NCBI GenBank assembly: GCA_963920575.1
Contig: OY986964.1
Span: forward strand, 33,537,685-33,601,684
Reading direction: 5' to 3'
Length of the DNA: 64,000 nt
DNA from: Narthecium ossifragum
Taxonomy: Eukaryota; Streptophyta; Magnoliopsida; Dioscoreales; Nartheciaceae
Shown one piece after another: positions 11,968 through 25,737 of this stretch. A program made the translations under genes and the position numbers. The notes below the pieces were generated by a model. It did not search any database. It saw only the letters and a program-made list of their open reading frames with translations, and was not told where the DNA came from. The number at the start of each line of letters is the position of its first letter. Within the stretch, counting starts at the first letter, position 1.

Positions 11968-12759
11968 TGAGTTGATAGATATCTTTGTACTAATTATAAC
12001 ACCTGAAATAGGCAGGCATACTCTTTATAATGCACTAGTACTCACATGTGCCCCTGGCACAGTTTTTAGTTATTGTTAATATAAAATTTTAACAAACTCC
12101 CTATAGTTTGTCTGATTAGACGGCTGTGTTGACCCGTAGGTGATCCAGAGTTCGAAAGTTGGTCATAGCTTTTTGTTCACTGTCACCATAAAACATAGCC
12201 AATAAAATATTATAAGTCTAACTTAGGATATATAAAATAAATATAAGTCTTTGCATATTGCGTAAGATAATATTAATAGAACTTAGGTTGATATGAATTA
12301 ATGCAGATTTATATAAAGCAAACTTAGAGAATATATATAAAGAAACTTAGGAGATATAAATTAATACAATTTAATCGTTATTGTTCCTTATAAGGTTGAT
12401 AACTGCCTGAGAGACATTTAGCGACAATCTTTTAACTTTTATTGACGGCTACGGGCTACGGGCTACTGGCCAGCCGTTGTCAGTTGTCACAGTGTTATAA
12501 TAGTCCACTGGAACAGTGTTCCGCCACGCTGGAAAGTCTAACCCCGCCACCCAGTCAGGGCGGTCGAGCCACCCATCTGCGCCGCGCTGGGCCGCGGCCC
12601 ACCCCGAGCCACCTTTCCCAGCGACCGGTGTCCTCTATCCCACCACATCACCTCCAGCCAAAACTTTACTAATATGCCCCTTTCCCCTCTCTCTCCTCCT
12701 CCTCCTCCTCGACCTCCGCCGTCACCACCACCACCACCACCACCCAAACCCTCCTCATC
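11968..12759. other. Intergenic DNA and trihelix gene promoter
   Basis: Positions 12,000-12,430 are AT-rich and contain GTTCCTTATAAGGTTGAT near 12,380, a motif resembling ones in repeats at 27,240 and 51,080, so part is probably an old transposon. From 12,440 GC content rises sharply into the 5' UTR of the trihelix gene, with a CCT/CCA-rich leader at 12,680-12,750. No convincing TATA box is seen. Confidence 0.5.
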
Positions 12760-13623
12760 ATGGCCTCTCCCTCCCCCACCGACGCGGGGGACACGGCGGC
12801 CAGTCCCTCTCCACCACGACCGCCGTCCTCCTCCCGGCGCCGGATACCTCCGCCGTGCTGGACGCCGGAGGAGACGGTGGCGCTGATCGAGTCGTACCGT
12901 GAAAAATGGCACGCGCTCCGGCGCGTTAACCTCAAGGCCTCCCACTGGGACGACGTCGCCGCCGCTCTCGCCCTCCGCTGCCCCTCCAATAAGAAGACCC
13001 CTCTCCAGTGTCGCCACAAGCTTGAGAAGCTCCGCAAGCGCTTCCGATCCGAGCGCCATCGCTCCCTCTCCCGCGACCCTTCGCTTCCGCCTTCCTCCTC
13101 TTGGGCCCTCTTCCCCCTTATGCTCTCTTTGGACCAACAAGGCGATGACGAGGACGACAAGGCTCAACGCCTCCACCGGTTTGTGGAGAACGGGCTCCGC
13201 TTCCGCATCCCCAAGGCCGCGCGCTCCAAGATCGCGGTAAACCCTAACCCTAGGCCTGGTTTTGGTGGGACGGTGTTCGGAGGGATGAGGCCACCAGCGG
13301 AGGAGATGAGGAGGAGGCTGGAGGAAAAGACGAAGCCGAGGAGAAGCAACGACGAGGAGAAGGAGGAGGATGAGGGGGAGGGGGAGGGGGAGGAGGGTTT
13401 TGAGGGGGAAATGGCGGAGGCATTGAGAGTACTGGGGGATAAGTACATGAGGGTGGAGCAGTCGAGGATGGAGATGGCAGCCGAGATGGAGAGGGTGAGG
13501 ATGGAGATGGAGCTCAGGCGCACCGAGATGATTCTCGACTCCCAGCGGAGAATTGTGGACGCGTTCGTTAAGGGGTTCGCCGGCGGCGGGAGGAAGAGGG
13601 CGAGGGTGTCGCCGGACACGTGA
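12760..13623 (+). CDS. Trihelix transcription factor, SIP1/ASIL-like clade
   Basis: An intronless, 287-residue nuclear DNA-binding protein. After a Ser/Pro-rich leader, residues about 33-110 form a trihelix (Myb/SANT-like) domain: the first helix contains CWTPEETVALIESYREKW, the second SHWDDVAAALALRC, the third TPLQCRHKLEKLRKRFRSER, with the three conserved bulky residues of the family (W34, W in HWDD, and L/C in the third helix). Residues about 190-212 are a Glu/Lys/Arg stretch. A C-terminal amphipathic helix (about 215-273, EMAEALRVLGDKYMRVEQSR onward) looks like the coiled coil used for dimerisation in SIP1-type factors, and GRKRARV near the end could be a nuclear signal. Members such as ASIL1/ASIL2 repress embryonic genes through GT-type elements; the target here is unknown. 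The start has a long GC-rich frame, and the ATG at 12760 fits family N-termini. Confidence 0.88.
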   Translation: MASPSPTDAGDTAASPSPPRPPSSSRRRIPPPCWTPEETVALIESYREKWHALRRVNLKASHWDDVAAALALRCPSNKKTPLQCRHKLEKLRKRFRSERHRSLSRDPSLPPSSSWALFPLMLSLDQQGDDEDDKAQRLHRFVENGLRFRIPKAARSKIAVNPNPRPGFGGTVFGGMRPPAEEMRRRLEEKTKPRRSNDEEKEEDEGEGEGEEGFEGEMAEALRVLGDKYMRVEQSRMEMAAEMERVRMEMELRRTEMILDSQRRIVDAFVKGFAGGGRKRARVSPDT

Positions 13624-16097
13624 CCAAAGGTTGGTTTTTTTCTCTTGTTGTTTGTAGGATCTCTTAGCTGTTTTGGTAGTTCTCTTGTTGGAGAGATCTA
13701 CGAGATGATGTTCCTAGGAATTAGAATTCACAAGCAGGAAAGGAAGGTAGATGAAATGAGGGTGGAAAATAGCTCTTTGTTTTGTTGTTCAGTTCTGGCT
13801 CTTAAAACAGACGATCGTTCTTTAATGTGTAAAGCTAATTATTGGTCATTTTTATGCTTGCGTTGTTCTTTTGATTCCAAATTATGAGGGGGGTTTGATC
13901 TTTAGGAAGACCGGCAAGGAAATTTCCAAAACAATCCAACCATTTGGTCCATTTTACTTTTATGTGGACAAAAATGCTTCTCTCCTGTGTGAGATACTTA
14001 AATATATGTCTGGAATTAGGTTTAGGTTATGAGCTCAGGTGGGATATGGTATATGATCATGATATGCAGCAAAGAATTTAAAAATATGTTACCGTCAAAC
14101 GTGCACATCGTCGTTATTAGGAAAGTGTGCATTTCTTATACTCTCAGCTTGCATTGTGAGCATAAAAATATCCCTTAATTGTATCTAGTAATGATGTGAT
14201 AAATTGACTAAATCATGCTTCGTTTTTAATTTATCATGTGGCAATAAATAATATACATGTAAGAAAATCTGTTTAATATAAGTAGATCGTTCGTATGACA
14301 TCCATATTTAATGGTAATTGGTACATGCTAGTGTTCTGATCCAGGCTTATGTAGCACAGGTTTCATTTTTTAAATAATGTTTCATACTCACATTGCAGAG
14401 CACATATTATAGAATTTTTTGTACATTAGTGAAGTTTAATATAGTTGATGAAACACTTCTTTTTTTATCAAAAGGTGGTGCACAGGTACATGGTGCGTTA
14501 TATACAGTTATAAAAAAAAAATTGGCAGGAAATAGAGCACACTGTTGAGCTAATACATTAACATGATAAGTTGATAGCTCACTGTGGAGGATAAATTTAT
14601 GTAAGAAAGAAAATTCAGAGGAGGGTTACATTCTTCTTAATATTTTGTTGAACATTCGAAATAGTGGATCACATTGTCGCTATGAATAAATATGAAGCAA
14701 ACCTTGCTTTTTATATCACCATTGACCGAAATTGGCTTTGGAACAAACTGGAGAATGTAATTAATTTGAAGCAAATGATCAATATTGGCTTTGGAACAAA
14801 TTGGAGAATGTAATTAGACAAGTTATGTATTGTTCTTTGTTCCTGTGGGTTAGAACTTGCATTGTGAATTTACTGATGTTCGTTTTAGGCCGACTTCACA
14901 ACACTTATATCTAATAGGATTGCACTTGTATGGTTCTTTCTCCCAAGTACAGGAATTTTATATGACTGATAATTGTAGGGTTAAGTCTAACTAATGACAC
15001 AAACGGCCAACTAAGTCGCCGTACATCTTTTCAAAAGTTTATACACTGGACATGAAAAGGCATGTACCACACTTTAGTTGCAAGAAATGGCAGCTTCAGC
15101 AAGCAGTGCTGCTGTAAATGGTATGTTAATTCGAGCATGTAAGAAAATCTGTTTAATATAAGTAGATCGTATGACATCCATATTCAAATGGTATGTTAGT
15201 TTGGTGTATTGCTGATCTATATGAATTTCTAAATCTGTGCTCAGGCACTTTAAGTTTTCCTTCGTTCCTGTGCTTTCTTGGCCTGAGTCATTGTAGTGAA
15301 AAGATCATTTGCTGCCTTCGTTTGCTTGCTACTTTTTTCTGTGGATTAATGACCATAGTGCCAGTCTCTGACAGTTTCAAAGCTCTTCGGATCTGATACA
15401 TGTATGGGCATGGGATCTGTGCCGGAACATGTATTGTGCTGGTAATTTTCTGGCACGGTACATGCTGATCAGCACGGACTGGCAAAGAAATCCTTGCTCT
15501 GGACTATATGCCGTAGTTCCTTGAGTCAATGTGCTTCTCTATCTTCTCCCGACCATCTGAATGCAAAACATTAGTGGTCATATTGGTGAGTTGTAACACT
15601 TCTCTGTCTCCAGGCCTGCCGAGTAACACTAGCGCATCAAATTCATGCATCCATTTCTTCCATGAACGTCAGGTGTATATTTCTTCCATGCGTGTAATTT
15701 GTGTTTTTTTTCTTCATCTGTCTTTGTACCTTCATTATTCTTCTGGGCAAAGTAGACCAGGAGATGTTACGTTCTCTAGAGTCTTTTTCTTCTCTCTGCT
15801 TATATTCTATATGAGTGTTAAACATTTCGTTACGCTTATCAGTCCTTTCAGTTGATTTAGGAGAAGATTGTGACCTTACTCAACTCGTATTGCAACTAAT
15901 CCTAGATGTCTTCAAATTCCTTTTATGCCGGATTTAATAAACAGATGCATGTCTCCAGAAGACCGACAGTGTTAATGTTTTACAAACTAATTTTGTCTAC
16001 CGGACATTGCCTTATTGCTTTCATGCTCTTGGGTTTTGTTTTCTTCTTCTTTTCTCTCTTAGTTAAGCCCGAGGGCTAGGAGAAAAAAATTGGAAGG
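13624..16097. other. Gene-poor region with small duplications
   Basis: No coding region is supported. Two duplications stand out: a roughly 50 bp direct repeat at 14,256-14,309 and 15,136-15,184 (the copies differ by a TCGT insertion), and a tandem 33 bp repeat at 14,731-14,763 and 14,784-14,816. The first 200 bp are probably the 3' UTR of the trihelix gene. Confidence 0.55.
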
Positions 16098-16615
16098 TTA
16101 CAAATGGCCAATGGGCTTCACATCTGGGGAACAAACGAGTTCGCCCATACCGCAGCAGCCAAAGCATCTGTCACGGTGTGAGTTGAACTCGCGTGGAATG
16201 TGCACAAAGAGAAGAGAGGAGAAGTGGGAGGTCAGCCGCCATATTGATAGGAGCAGGTCTACGAGTTCCTGCGGCCACGGCATCCTTCCTGAGACAAAAC
16301 CAACTCCAAGCGGGGAATTGGACTCCAGCACCACAGCTCGGAACCCTCTTTGCTTAGCCTCCAAAAGACCACCCTTCATTGCCAAGATCTCCTCCTCAAC
16401 CATGAAACTCACCGTCATGCCACCCAATTCCAAGTGGGAGACGAGCCATCAGGGAAAAACACTGCCGCAAGACCTGCCTCTCTCCCTCGAACAGCAGCAT
16501 CAGTCCGAAGAACAGGGACAGCTTCCGGAATAGCAGGGATCTGAGCTCTTCGAGGGAGATTAGAAAGAGAGAACTCTTTCACTTGCCTGTATATGAGTTG
16601 CGCAAGCTTGTCCAC
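16098..16615 (-). pseudogene. RNase H-like domain of a decayed LINE
   Basis: Two overlapping minus-strand frames form one broken RNase H (RVT_3 type) domain. The upstream frame (about 16,560-16,415) carries TDAAVRGREAGLAAVFFPDG, the usual start of the fold. A frameshift near 16,430 leads to the second frame with EEEILAMKGGLLEAKQRGFR, VVLESNSP and HIPREFNSHRD, the E, D and H/N motifs of the domain. Reverse transcriptase and endonuclease sequences are absent. The same domain occurs at 40,513-41,100 (better preserved) and 53,970-54,704. Confidence 0.75.
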
Positions 16616-19600
16616 TGGTAAAGGCTTTTCCTAAGAGAGAACTCTTAGGTTTGTCTAGCTGTTTCAAGGACATCATTCTCCATCTCTTCTTTAAAAGGTT
16701 TGTCTGTGTCAAAAGAACATGACATCTGCTTGGGGTAAGGAAAGAGTATTGAACTGACATCTTTGTGCTTTATCCCACATATGTAGTTTTAATAGCTCAC
16801 CCATGTGGATCCATCCTGGATAAGGGTTTAAGGTTTAATAGATATCAAACTTCAACAATACTGGAGAGAATCGTGAATGTAAGCTAGACTGGTGAGATAG
16901 GACATCCCTTTTACGCCCAAAGGATTGGCAACACCACGGAGGAACTCGACGTGAGCTCTGTCCAGCTGCCTAGTTCTTTCGCCCACCCAGAGCACGTCAG
17001 CCAGAGGCTGAATCTTTCCTGGCTAGCCCTTGCTTGGCCGTAGGGGGTTCAAACGGCAATGAGGCCGTAAGCCACCATGAAGCCGAGAGCTTGGTCCACC
17101 CTCTCAAACAGCTAAGTTTTGATGCTCAAACTGCACAAACGCTCGAAGAGTCTGCCAAGTTTTGATGCAACACATCATCCTCATAATCTAAGAGTCTGCT
17201 AAGTTTTGATGCTCAAACTGCACAAACGCTCGAAGAAGATTCAAAGATTCAAAGCCACATTGTTGATAATATCCCCTTGATGAATCAGAAGCCTCACTTG
17301 TTTCATTGTCTCATATGGAAAAATTTGGGTTATAGCTCAAATTTTGTTTCCAATTAGATTATACACAACACTTATGCTTTTTTTTTGGGCTTTTGCTGCA
17401 GATTTAACTGACCACAGTGATGAGAATCTTATAAAGCTGCCAATTAACTAGTACTCTCAATTTACTATTCTACAAAACTCAAATTTGGGTTTTAAAATAT
17501 CACGGGAAATAATTTAGAACTTAGTCGTCTACCTGATATCATTAAGACCATTCTGAACTGAGTAAACGAATCGCGTGAAATAATTTACACTAAATTGTTT
17601 GGAATATGTCCAATAACACTTCCTTTAAATGGTTTGCTGCAGATGGACCCCCAAAGGAAGCAGCACAATTATACAGCTGAATAATCACCCTAGACCAATG
17701 GGAATGCAGCAACCTCACACAGGAACAACAAAAGAACAAAATATCTGGGAAGATTAAAACGGAGGACGTTCGATGTCATCCTGATGAAATGTACAAATAA
17801 TACAAAGAAACAGATCAAGGTGCTGAGAAAACCATAGAGACGCTTATCTACAATGCAGCCCGGTCATCCATCTAAAACATGTAATGATATCTAACAAGCT
17901 GTTTTCCAGGGTAATACAATCTCCCTGTCAAACATATTTCCACCATTGTAAAACAATGCTAAATCCTAGCCATGTCCCAAATTCAATCCATATAGGGCAG
18001 GATGCAATAGAAAAGTACCAACGTTTGTTTCCATGCAGGAAAATAACCAGAAGGCAGAATCTTACAATGACTTCCAAAAAGTTTCACGCGAGGATGTATA
18101 GCACGGTAAGATGGACTGATTATAGTTTCTCAAATGTACATCACATGAAACTTACACAAATGATACATATCACATTTAAGTTCAAAAAGGCTGTGAAAAG
18201 ACAAATACACAAAACAACAACAGAGGGGGGGGGCTGATAATTCTGCAAGTCATCACTGCCCTGACTTCAACCCAAAGAATCAAGTAAAGAGGCCTAAGAA
18301 TTAGATAGTTATGTATCTAAGAAACCACAGTAGGAAGATATAGTTATTTAAATTTTCATATGACACTATCGACCCAAGTAAGAATGTAAAACACACAGAG
18401 AAACATGAAAACAATGTGAAAGATAATGTCAAATACCTCTAACATAATGCTTATTATTGCTGTTGCTCATTTCATTTATGAACACAGATCTGGTTATTTG
18501 AAAGCATGGCAATCTAATGATAGCATGTGAAAACTGATGGATGGAAGTGAGAATATATATCGTTTAAGCAAGTAATTTGGAGATTGAGAATATATATAAA
18601 CAAATAAAAGTACCAAAATGATTGAAGGTATAATTATTTTGATCAGGGATTACAATAATCAAGTACAAACACAATTTCTTCCTTACCAAACTTTTTTCTT
18701 CATTCTTGCTATGGCTGGCCAAGTTTTCTTGACCTTCATGAGCAAACTGAAAGTGATGCAAGATTTCCTCAAAGTTTTCCTGCAGACTAGGATCGCTAGA
18801 ATTTCTCGTGGCTTGCATCACAAATCATACACTTTGCCTCCCATTTAAAGTCTATTAAGCTCTATTAAACATTCATGCACAAGTTTGAAACAGGAGAGAC
18901 GTATACAACCATCACACCGTAAGCCTTCTAAACCACCTAAACTAGATTTGAAGCTACAATACAGAAATACACTAAAATGCAGCTACGCGAACAATTTAAC
19001 TGAATATAAGTTAATAGTGATATTTATATTATGCATATATACACGCAAAGAAAAACAGATTGCATTCATAGCCGTAATTTCTCCAAAAAAAAAACTATAG
19101 CTTATCTTGAAGTTAAGCATGAAGAAGGTGAACATCGAGATGAGTGCTGCCTACGAGGCTGGTTTAAATTTTTGACACTAAGAAAAAGACCAGGAAAAAA
19201 TCCTAATTGCGGCAGAAAAGGCTTTAACACCAGGATCACGAGCTCTGAGCATGTCTCAAAAGAAGCTTCGTTCAATTAAAAACAGGATTGGCTTCTTCCA
19301 GTAGTCTATCACCTTAATTTGCAACTGCATAGTCAGGAACTTTAAGCTATTGTCCAATTAACACAGTCCACTCTACGTATTAGCAAAAATTAACTTACTC
19401 AGAATGTTAGCATAATAACTCATTTCAAACTTATTTTGCGTAAATAATATAAAAAATAAATGCGTCACAGATTAGTAATCAAGAAAATCAACAAATAACA
19501 CCAACAATAGACTGTATGAATATACTTTATGCAACACTCAAGTAACGAGTAATCCTGAAGTAAAATTATGTCCATCCTGTGAAACCAACCTGATATATAA

Positions 19601-21731
19601 ACTTAGCCTTATTCTAGCAGAAATGTACTAAATAAAATCCTTTCTATTGCTCCTGCCAACTCTATATCAACTGCTTCACAATGCTGAATATTTCAAAGCC
19701 ACTACCTGACGTTGCATGCAAGCATAAAGATAATCAATTCATATGTACAACATGCTTAAGGGAAACATGATAACAAATCGCGCAACTAAGGGACCAAGCT
19801 GCCAACCAAATATCACCTTCAACGATTAGAAAGTATAATTTATGACATTGCTCGGAAAACATGCCGAAGCAAAGAGCAAAGATAGGCTATCTCCGAAAAC
19901 ATCACATATTGCTTTCTTGTGATAACCCCTTTTCTCTAAACAAAAGGGACCTCCCGAGTCTTTATTCATCAGTCATAAGTTGCTAATCACATATCTTGTT
20001 AACCATGTCGCAGCTGAAGATTTTCTCAGTTTTCATACCACCAGCGATGGCATCTTGTAGTGTACTCATGACAGAAGTGTCAAAATATTGCTTACACAGT
20101 AATATTCTTGTAAACTTTGACATTTTTATGGCGAGAAAGAAGAATTCAGCAATAACAAATTACATCCACGACCAATTAACTTTACTTTTGTGTGACTCAG
20201 ATAAGTGATGATCGTCCAGAACATGATCTTGAGACATCTTAGCAACCATCTCAAAAGTAAGATATCTCAACTGAAGGTGATCTTTTCACTTGAAAAAAAT
20301 GCCTTGGCTTCTAACTTTTACACGTATAATACAACAATGTTCCCCAAAAAGAATCAGCAGAGTTTGAAAGGGCCACGCCCAACATAGAACTGTCAAGAGA
20401 ACAATACCACATGGAAAGACATCAATGTCAACAAACACAAATACTTCCACATTCGTTGCTCCTTCCATGTGTATGTGAATGGAATACTGAGATAGCCAAA
20501 CTAAAACCTAAATCCCCTCAGTCTACAACTACCAATTGTGTAAGAAAATGAACCCGATAAGAGAATATCATATGCGTCCAAAATGAATCCAAAACACTGA
20601 AAGGGACTTGTGCAAATAATGTCTATGACACTTTTCTACAAAGCCATATTTCAGCATGTCAATGACACTTTTTTCTACCGCGCAATATTTCAATCTGATT
20701 AGTTCCTCACTCCATCTCAGTTTCCATGCCAATAACAATAGCAATGTGCAAAAAACAGCAGCTTCTATTGAGTACACATGTATGTACAGAGGAAACCAAC
20801 ACAGTATATATTATTGGTTCTGGCCAAAGAGTTTTGATCAAATATAGCAGTAGCTTATGTCCACATCATCTTACTTCCAGGCAATGTTAGCACAGTTTGT
20901 CCAGATATTAAGCAAACAATATAGACTGTGAAGGTTAACGGTAAAAACTATGTCCCATTGTCTCATCAGCACCTCAAAACACACCCTCAATAAGTCAAGG
21001 AACCATCGATTTAAAAACTGAAGGGAACTAATAAAACCATTTTCCAATGGTAGGCCAACATGATAGTTTGGTAAAAGAAAGCTATCACAAAGAACATCTT
21101 GTTGTGGACAAAACAGGCACCCAGCATCTTAAAGCTGCACTTAGTCCAAAAATCTGGCAACATGGTATATTAGCTCTGCCTGCTGCATCACTCCATAAAA
21201 TCTCAAACCTTAAGCACAAGTCAAACGGCTGCTCATGGACAATTTACAAAGCAGAGCAACCTCAGAATCCATCTCAAGGAGGTCTTTATATATAGAAAAA
21301 TAAAATTGTTTCCATACAAACCACACTAGAAATTCCTTGCTATTCTCAGTAGCAAAATTCATCGAATCAGTTCCCTTATGCTGGAAAGTACTGTCAACAC
21401 TCCATGTCTCCATAATAAGCAACCTGAAATTACTCCCAACTCTCTGTCCTATATGCCTGGTACCATGCACTTTACAGGCATGTAAGCAGCAAGACTGAAG
21501 CTTCAAACAATCCACGGCCTACACTGGCCACTTGTGATGTCTGATCTGTGCCACAAAAAATCCATGTAATATCCTCCCTCACCAAGCAGGCTGATAAAGA
21601 AAAGCAACGCACTATACCTCTCTAAGAGGTAAACATCGACATATGTACCAGGATGCTAGACTGCCAAAAGGACATAAGATCCCATGCAACAAACAGACAA
21701 GGAGAGTTATTAGAATAAGATCTGGTGTACC
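16616..21731. other. Long gene-free stretch downstream of the RRM gene
   Basis: No gene is supported over 5 kb. The last several hundred bases should include the 3' UTR of the minus-strand RRM gene. A three-part repeat at 17,111-17,235 is annotated separately. Positions 16,855-17,100 are locally GC-richer and carry no recognised family. Confidence 0.55.
17111..17235. repeat. Tandem duplication, 87 bp period
   Basis: A 38 bp segment containing AAGTTTTGATGCTCAAACTG is identical at 17,111-17,148 and 17,198-17,235, and a partial third copy starts near 17,154. The near-identity suggests a recent slippage or unequal exchange. Confidence 0.8.
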
Positions 21732-24700
21732 TCAGTAATATGAACCAGACCCGCTGCTGCCCATATAGCCGCCACCACTCAAGCTTCGACCAGAGTACAA
21801 GGACGAATACGAGCTACTTCCAACCTGCCAAGGAGGGAAAACAAGGTATGCAACTTGTACAAAGGAATCATAACAATGATAAAAGTTGGGGGTTATAAAG
21901 CATACATCTGATCCACGTGAGAGGTAGCTCGTGCCAAAGCTTGATGAGTACACACCACCAACATCACTGCTGCTTACAGAACCTGAAAAAAGACAATCAA
22001 ACTAAAGGGGGGAAATTGGATAGAGCTAAAACTTGGCACTAAAAAAGGACGAATCCCAGAATACCTCCACCATAGCTCATTCCATGACGGCTTCCATAGA
22101 GCCCATGGGAGTCCTGACCTGAGAGAGAACTACGACTGCTACCATATCCCACATGAGAACGGCCAAGCCTGCAAAAACATGTACGATATAGATTACCTTA
22201 ATACACTACAGAAAGTCCATACAGATCATGCTGAAACATAAGAACGCCATCTATGCAAACCTGTCGTTGTAGGGCTCCTCATACTGAGAACTACCACCAC
22301 TTACGCCATAATCTATACGAGGCCTTGATTGACGCACACTTACATCAGCATAACGAGGAGGAATATCATCCTTAAAAATCAACACAAAAGGATCACTCAG
22401 TAGGCAACGACCTACGGTATGGAAGAGAAACACTATAAGATAGAAACGAAGGAACACCAACCAATGCAGAATATGGACGCTTGCTTCCAGAAACGTGATC
22501 ATAATCTCGAGGGCGTCCTTCCCGATAGGTCGGAAGAGGTCTTTCAAGTTTTCGCTCATATTCATCAGTGTACGGCCTCCTCTCTGCAATCCGTGGAGCA
22601 CTACGGGGCCCAATATCTGTGTATGCTGACCCACGAGAAGAATACTCATCCCTATAGGATGATCGCCTCTCGGCAAATATTCTAGACTCGTACTCAATGG
22701 CAGCTCTAGTTCTGGGAGGCACATCCTCTCGCCTACTGTAATCCCTTTTTGAACTGCTCTTGGGATATGCAGGAACTACTCATGATGATGTGAAAAATGA
22801 GAAGATAAAATTGTTGCCATTTAACACAAAAATGAGCGTATTTTCGAGAGAAGGAAAAAGAACGCACCTGGTGGCCTCCTTTCATAAGATCTCACTGGAG
22901 GAGGTAAGCGCCGAACCCTCTCTACTGCCGGCGCAATGAAAGGTCGCTTGTCTCTAAAGCCCATAGACCTTTTCGGTCCATGACCACTAATTGGTAGCCC
23001 ACGACCCCCAGCTGGTCTTGATGTACGTCCAGGAATTCTATGAGGAGGAGGGCGACCCCATGACCCACGTCCACCATCAGCTCTAGGGTGGACCCTACCA
23101 ATCCGAAAATCTCCTTGAGGACCATGCTTGCCTCTTCCTCTCTGCAGTGGCCTCGACAATCTAGCCCTAACTATTATCTGGAACAAGAGGAAACCTATTT
23201 CAGAAAAATGTACATGCGTGCGTGCGTGTCTGTGTATATTTCTTTGGCAAACCATGCAGACAGATGCAGTCCAAAAATAAGTAAAGAGACAAACCTTGGT
23301 GTCTCCTTCACCTAGCTCTGCACTGTTAATGCTCTCAGAGCACTTTACTGCATTATCATGGGTGTCAAAAGTAACAAATCCAAAGTCTTTTCTCTTTGCA
23401 GCAGGCATATTACGAGCAAGTTCAACCTTCTCAATTTCACCAAACTTCTTCAGATACCCCTTCACGCGATCCTCGTCCCATGCAGGAGGTAAACCGTCAA
23501 TAAAGACGGTCCTAACCTGATAGTGTAGCAAACTTTAATGTGAGCACAAAAACTTCTACCAACCACCTAAATAGCAGAAAGCTGCAAAGAGAAAATGAAA
23601 AGGAAACATACAGAAAATGCGAACAACTATTAAGAGAAATGAAACACCTAATGACTACCAAAAGTACATATCCTTATTCAGTTCACTCGCATTCAACGTA
23701 GCATAAAGACAACAATTTCCTCGACGGGTATAGAAAATATTTTCTCACAATCTGCAGTCTCAAGGCAGCGGGGCAGGTTTCAGGAAATATAGAAACTTTG
23801 AAATCTCAGTCTAGAGTACCTGCGCCATTATGTCATCATCGGGTTTAGTGCGGACCGCAAAAGACACCTTTACAGGTCTATCGGCTCCAAACACAATATC
23901 CCGCTTCTGCAAGCATCTAAAAGCATCCATTGCTTCAGAACGTGAAAAGAATTCCAAGAAGGCAAAGCCCCGATTATGGCCTGCATTGCTTGTGTCTTCG
24001 ACCAGATTCAAGCCCTCAAAGTTCTCAATTCCACAACTCTTTAATTTCTCCTTTAACTAAAGAGATGAAAATAGAAATGGTGATGAAACATGAACATAAT
24101 CATTACCTACCAGGGAATTATTTAGAAACAGGCAACATATTTTTGGTGCTACATACATGATCCTTTGTCCATGTCTTGCATATGTGGCTCAAGAAAAGCG
24201 TGTCATCGTCATGACTCGGGGCAACACCGCACTGCTTCCCATTGACCTAGGTAATCAAGGGATATTAGGGTCATATGCAGAACCTTAGTCTTACTCAACC
24301 TTTAATGCAACCAAACAGATGGATGTGTTGATCGTACCACTGGATTCTTAAGTTCCGTGACAGCTCGTTTTGCTTGTTCAACAGTTGCAAAACGCAGGAA
24401 AGCAAAGCCTTTGTTCTTCTTAGTTAGGGGATTCATCATGAGCCTAATTTCAGTGACCTCACCTACTTCACTAAAAACTTTCCGAAGATCATCTTCAGTT
24501 GCATCCTTATCTAAACCACCAACAAATATTTCAAACTCCTTCCGTTTACGACGTTCATTAACTACTTCAAGATGCTCTTCCTCCATTTCAACTTCATGGC
24601 CCTCCTCTAAATTTCCATCATCTTCCTCGCCCTCGACTTCTTCTTCAACATCCTCCAGCTCCTCCTCGTAAACCATATCAGCTTCCTCTTCGTCCACATC

Positions 24701-25697
24701 CCCCTCTTCAGCATCTTCCTCAACAGGCTCCTCTCCTTGGCCATCATCTTCCCCAATTTCCTTCTCGTCATAATCCACAGCAGTTTCTTCTTCGTACTCT
24801 GGCTCATTATCATCCAGCTCCAACCGTTCACCCTTGTCTTCTTCTTCATAGACTTCCTTCATATCATCTGTAGTAGAAACAGCAATAACTCATTTCAACT
24901 TGTCAACATATAGAACATGCCTCTCATGGGGGGGAAATGAAGACACATGGGTTGGAGAGAAGGGCAAGAAGACCATGTTCCAAATTCCAAGTATATCAAA
25001 TAGTTGATAGAAAGCTTAACAACTTGAACACATGACAGAAGAAGTCATGCAAACACCACACAAACTGTTGCATATTCCCATTATCAACATTAGCACCAAC
25101 AAAAGGGAGATATTGACAAAGCTTTGGAAAGGAGGTTCCATTACAGAGAGCCTTCCTGCCGAACGAAGATATGCCTCCCTGTTCCCCATCATTAACCAAA
25201 CATGTGGCAAGAAATAAAATCTGATCACCAAAATCAGCACCATATTTGTTTAACCGTGCCCATTATATACAAAACCAGACAGTGGTTGAAATCCTCTCAT
25301 TCATTAGTCCACACACTGCCAATGCATCTACAACCAAATAAGCAATTCATGCATCCCACACAAACTGAAGACCAGGAAGTAATAGGGAAAACAAACAGCA
25401 CTAGAAAACAATATGAGAGACGATAGTGCCTACCATACCCTAAACATAAACAAGAAACATATACTGACAAAAAACAATCGAAAATCCAGCAATGGATCAT
25501 GATCCCTATTACATATTAACTGTGAAAAAATTAAGCTTCTCCTAAATTGACGGCTAAAAATACAGAATATTAGATTATATGAATTGAAAAAAAGGAAAAA
25601 CAGGTTCATCATTAATAAGAAAGAAAATACAATAAAACGCCACAGAATAATCAAAGTGATTCTTCAATCATAACATCAGCATATGAATCGATCTGTA

Positions 25698-25737
<40 letters not shown>

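Noticed and set aside
12538..13176. Long frames antisense to the trihelix gene
   Set aside because: They mirror the GC-rich trihelix coding strand and have no domain; the sense strand has a clear trihelix fold.
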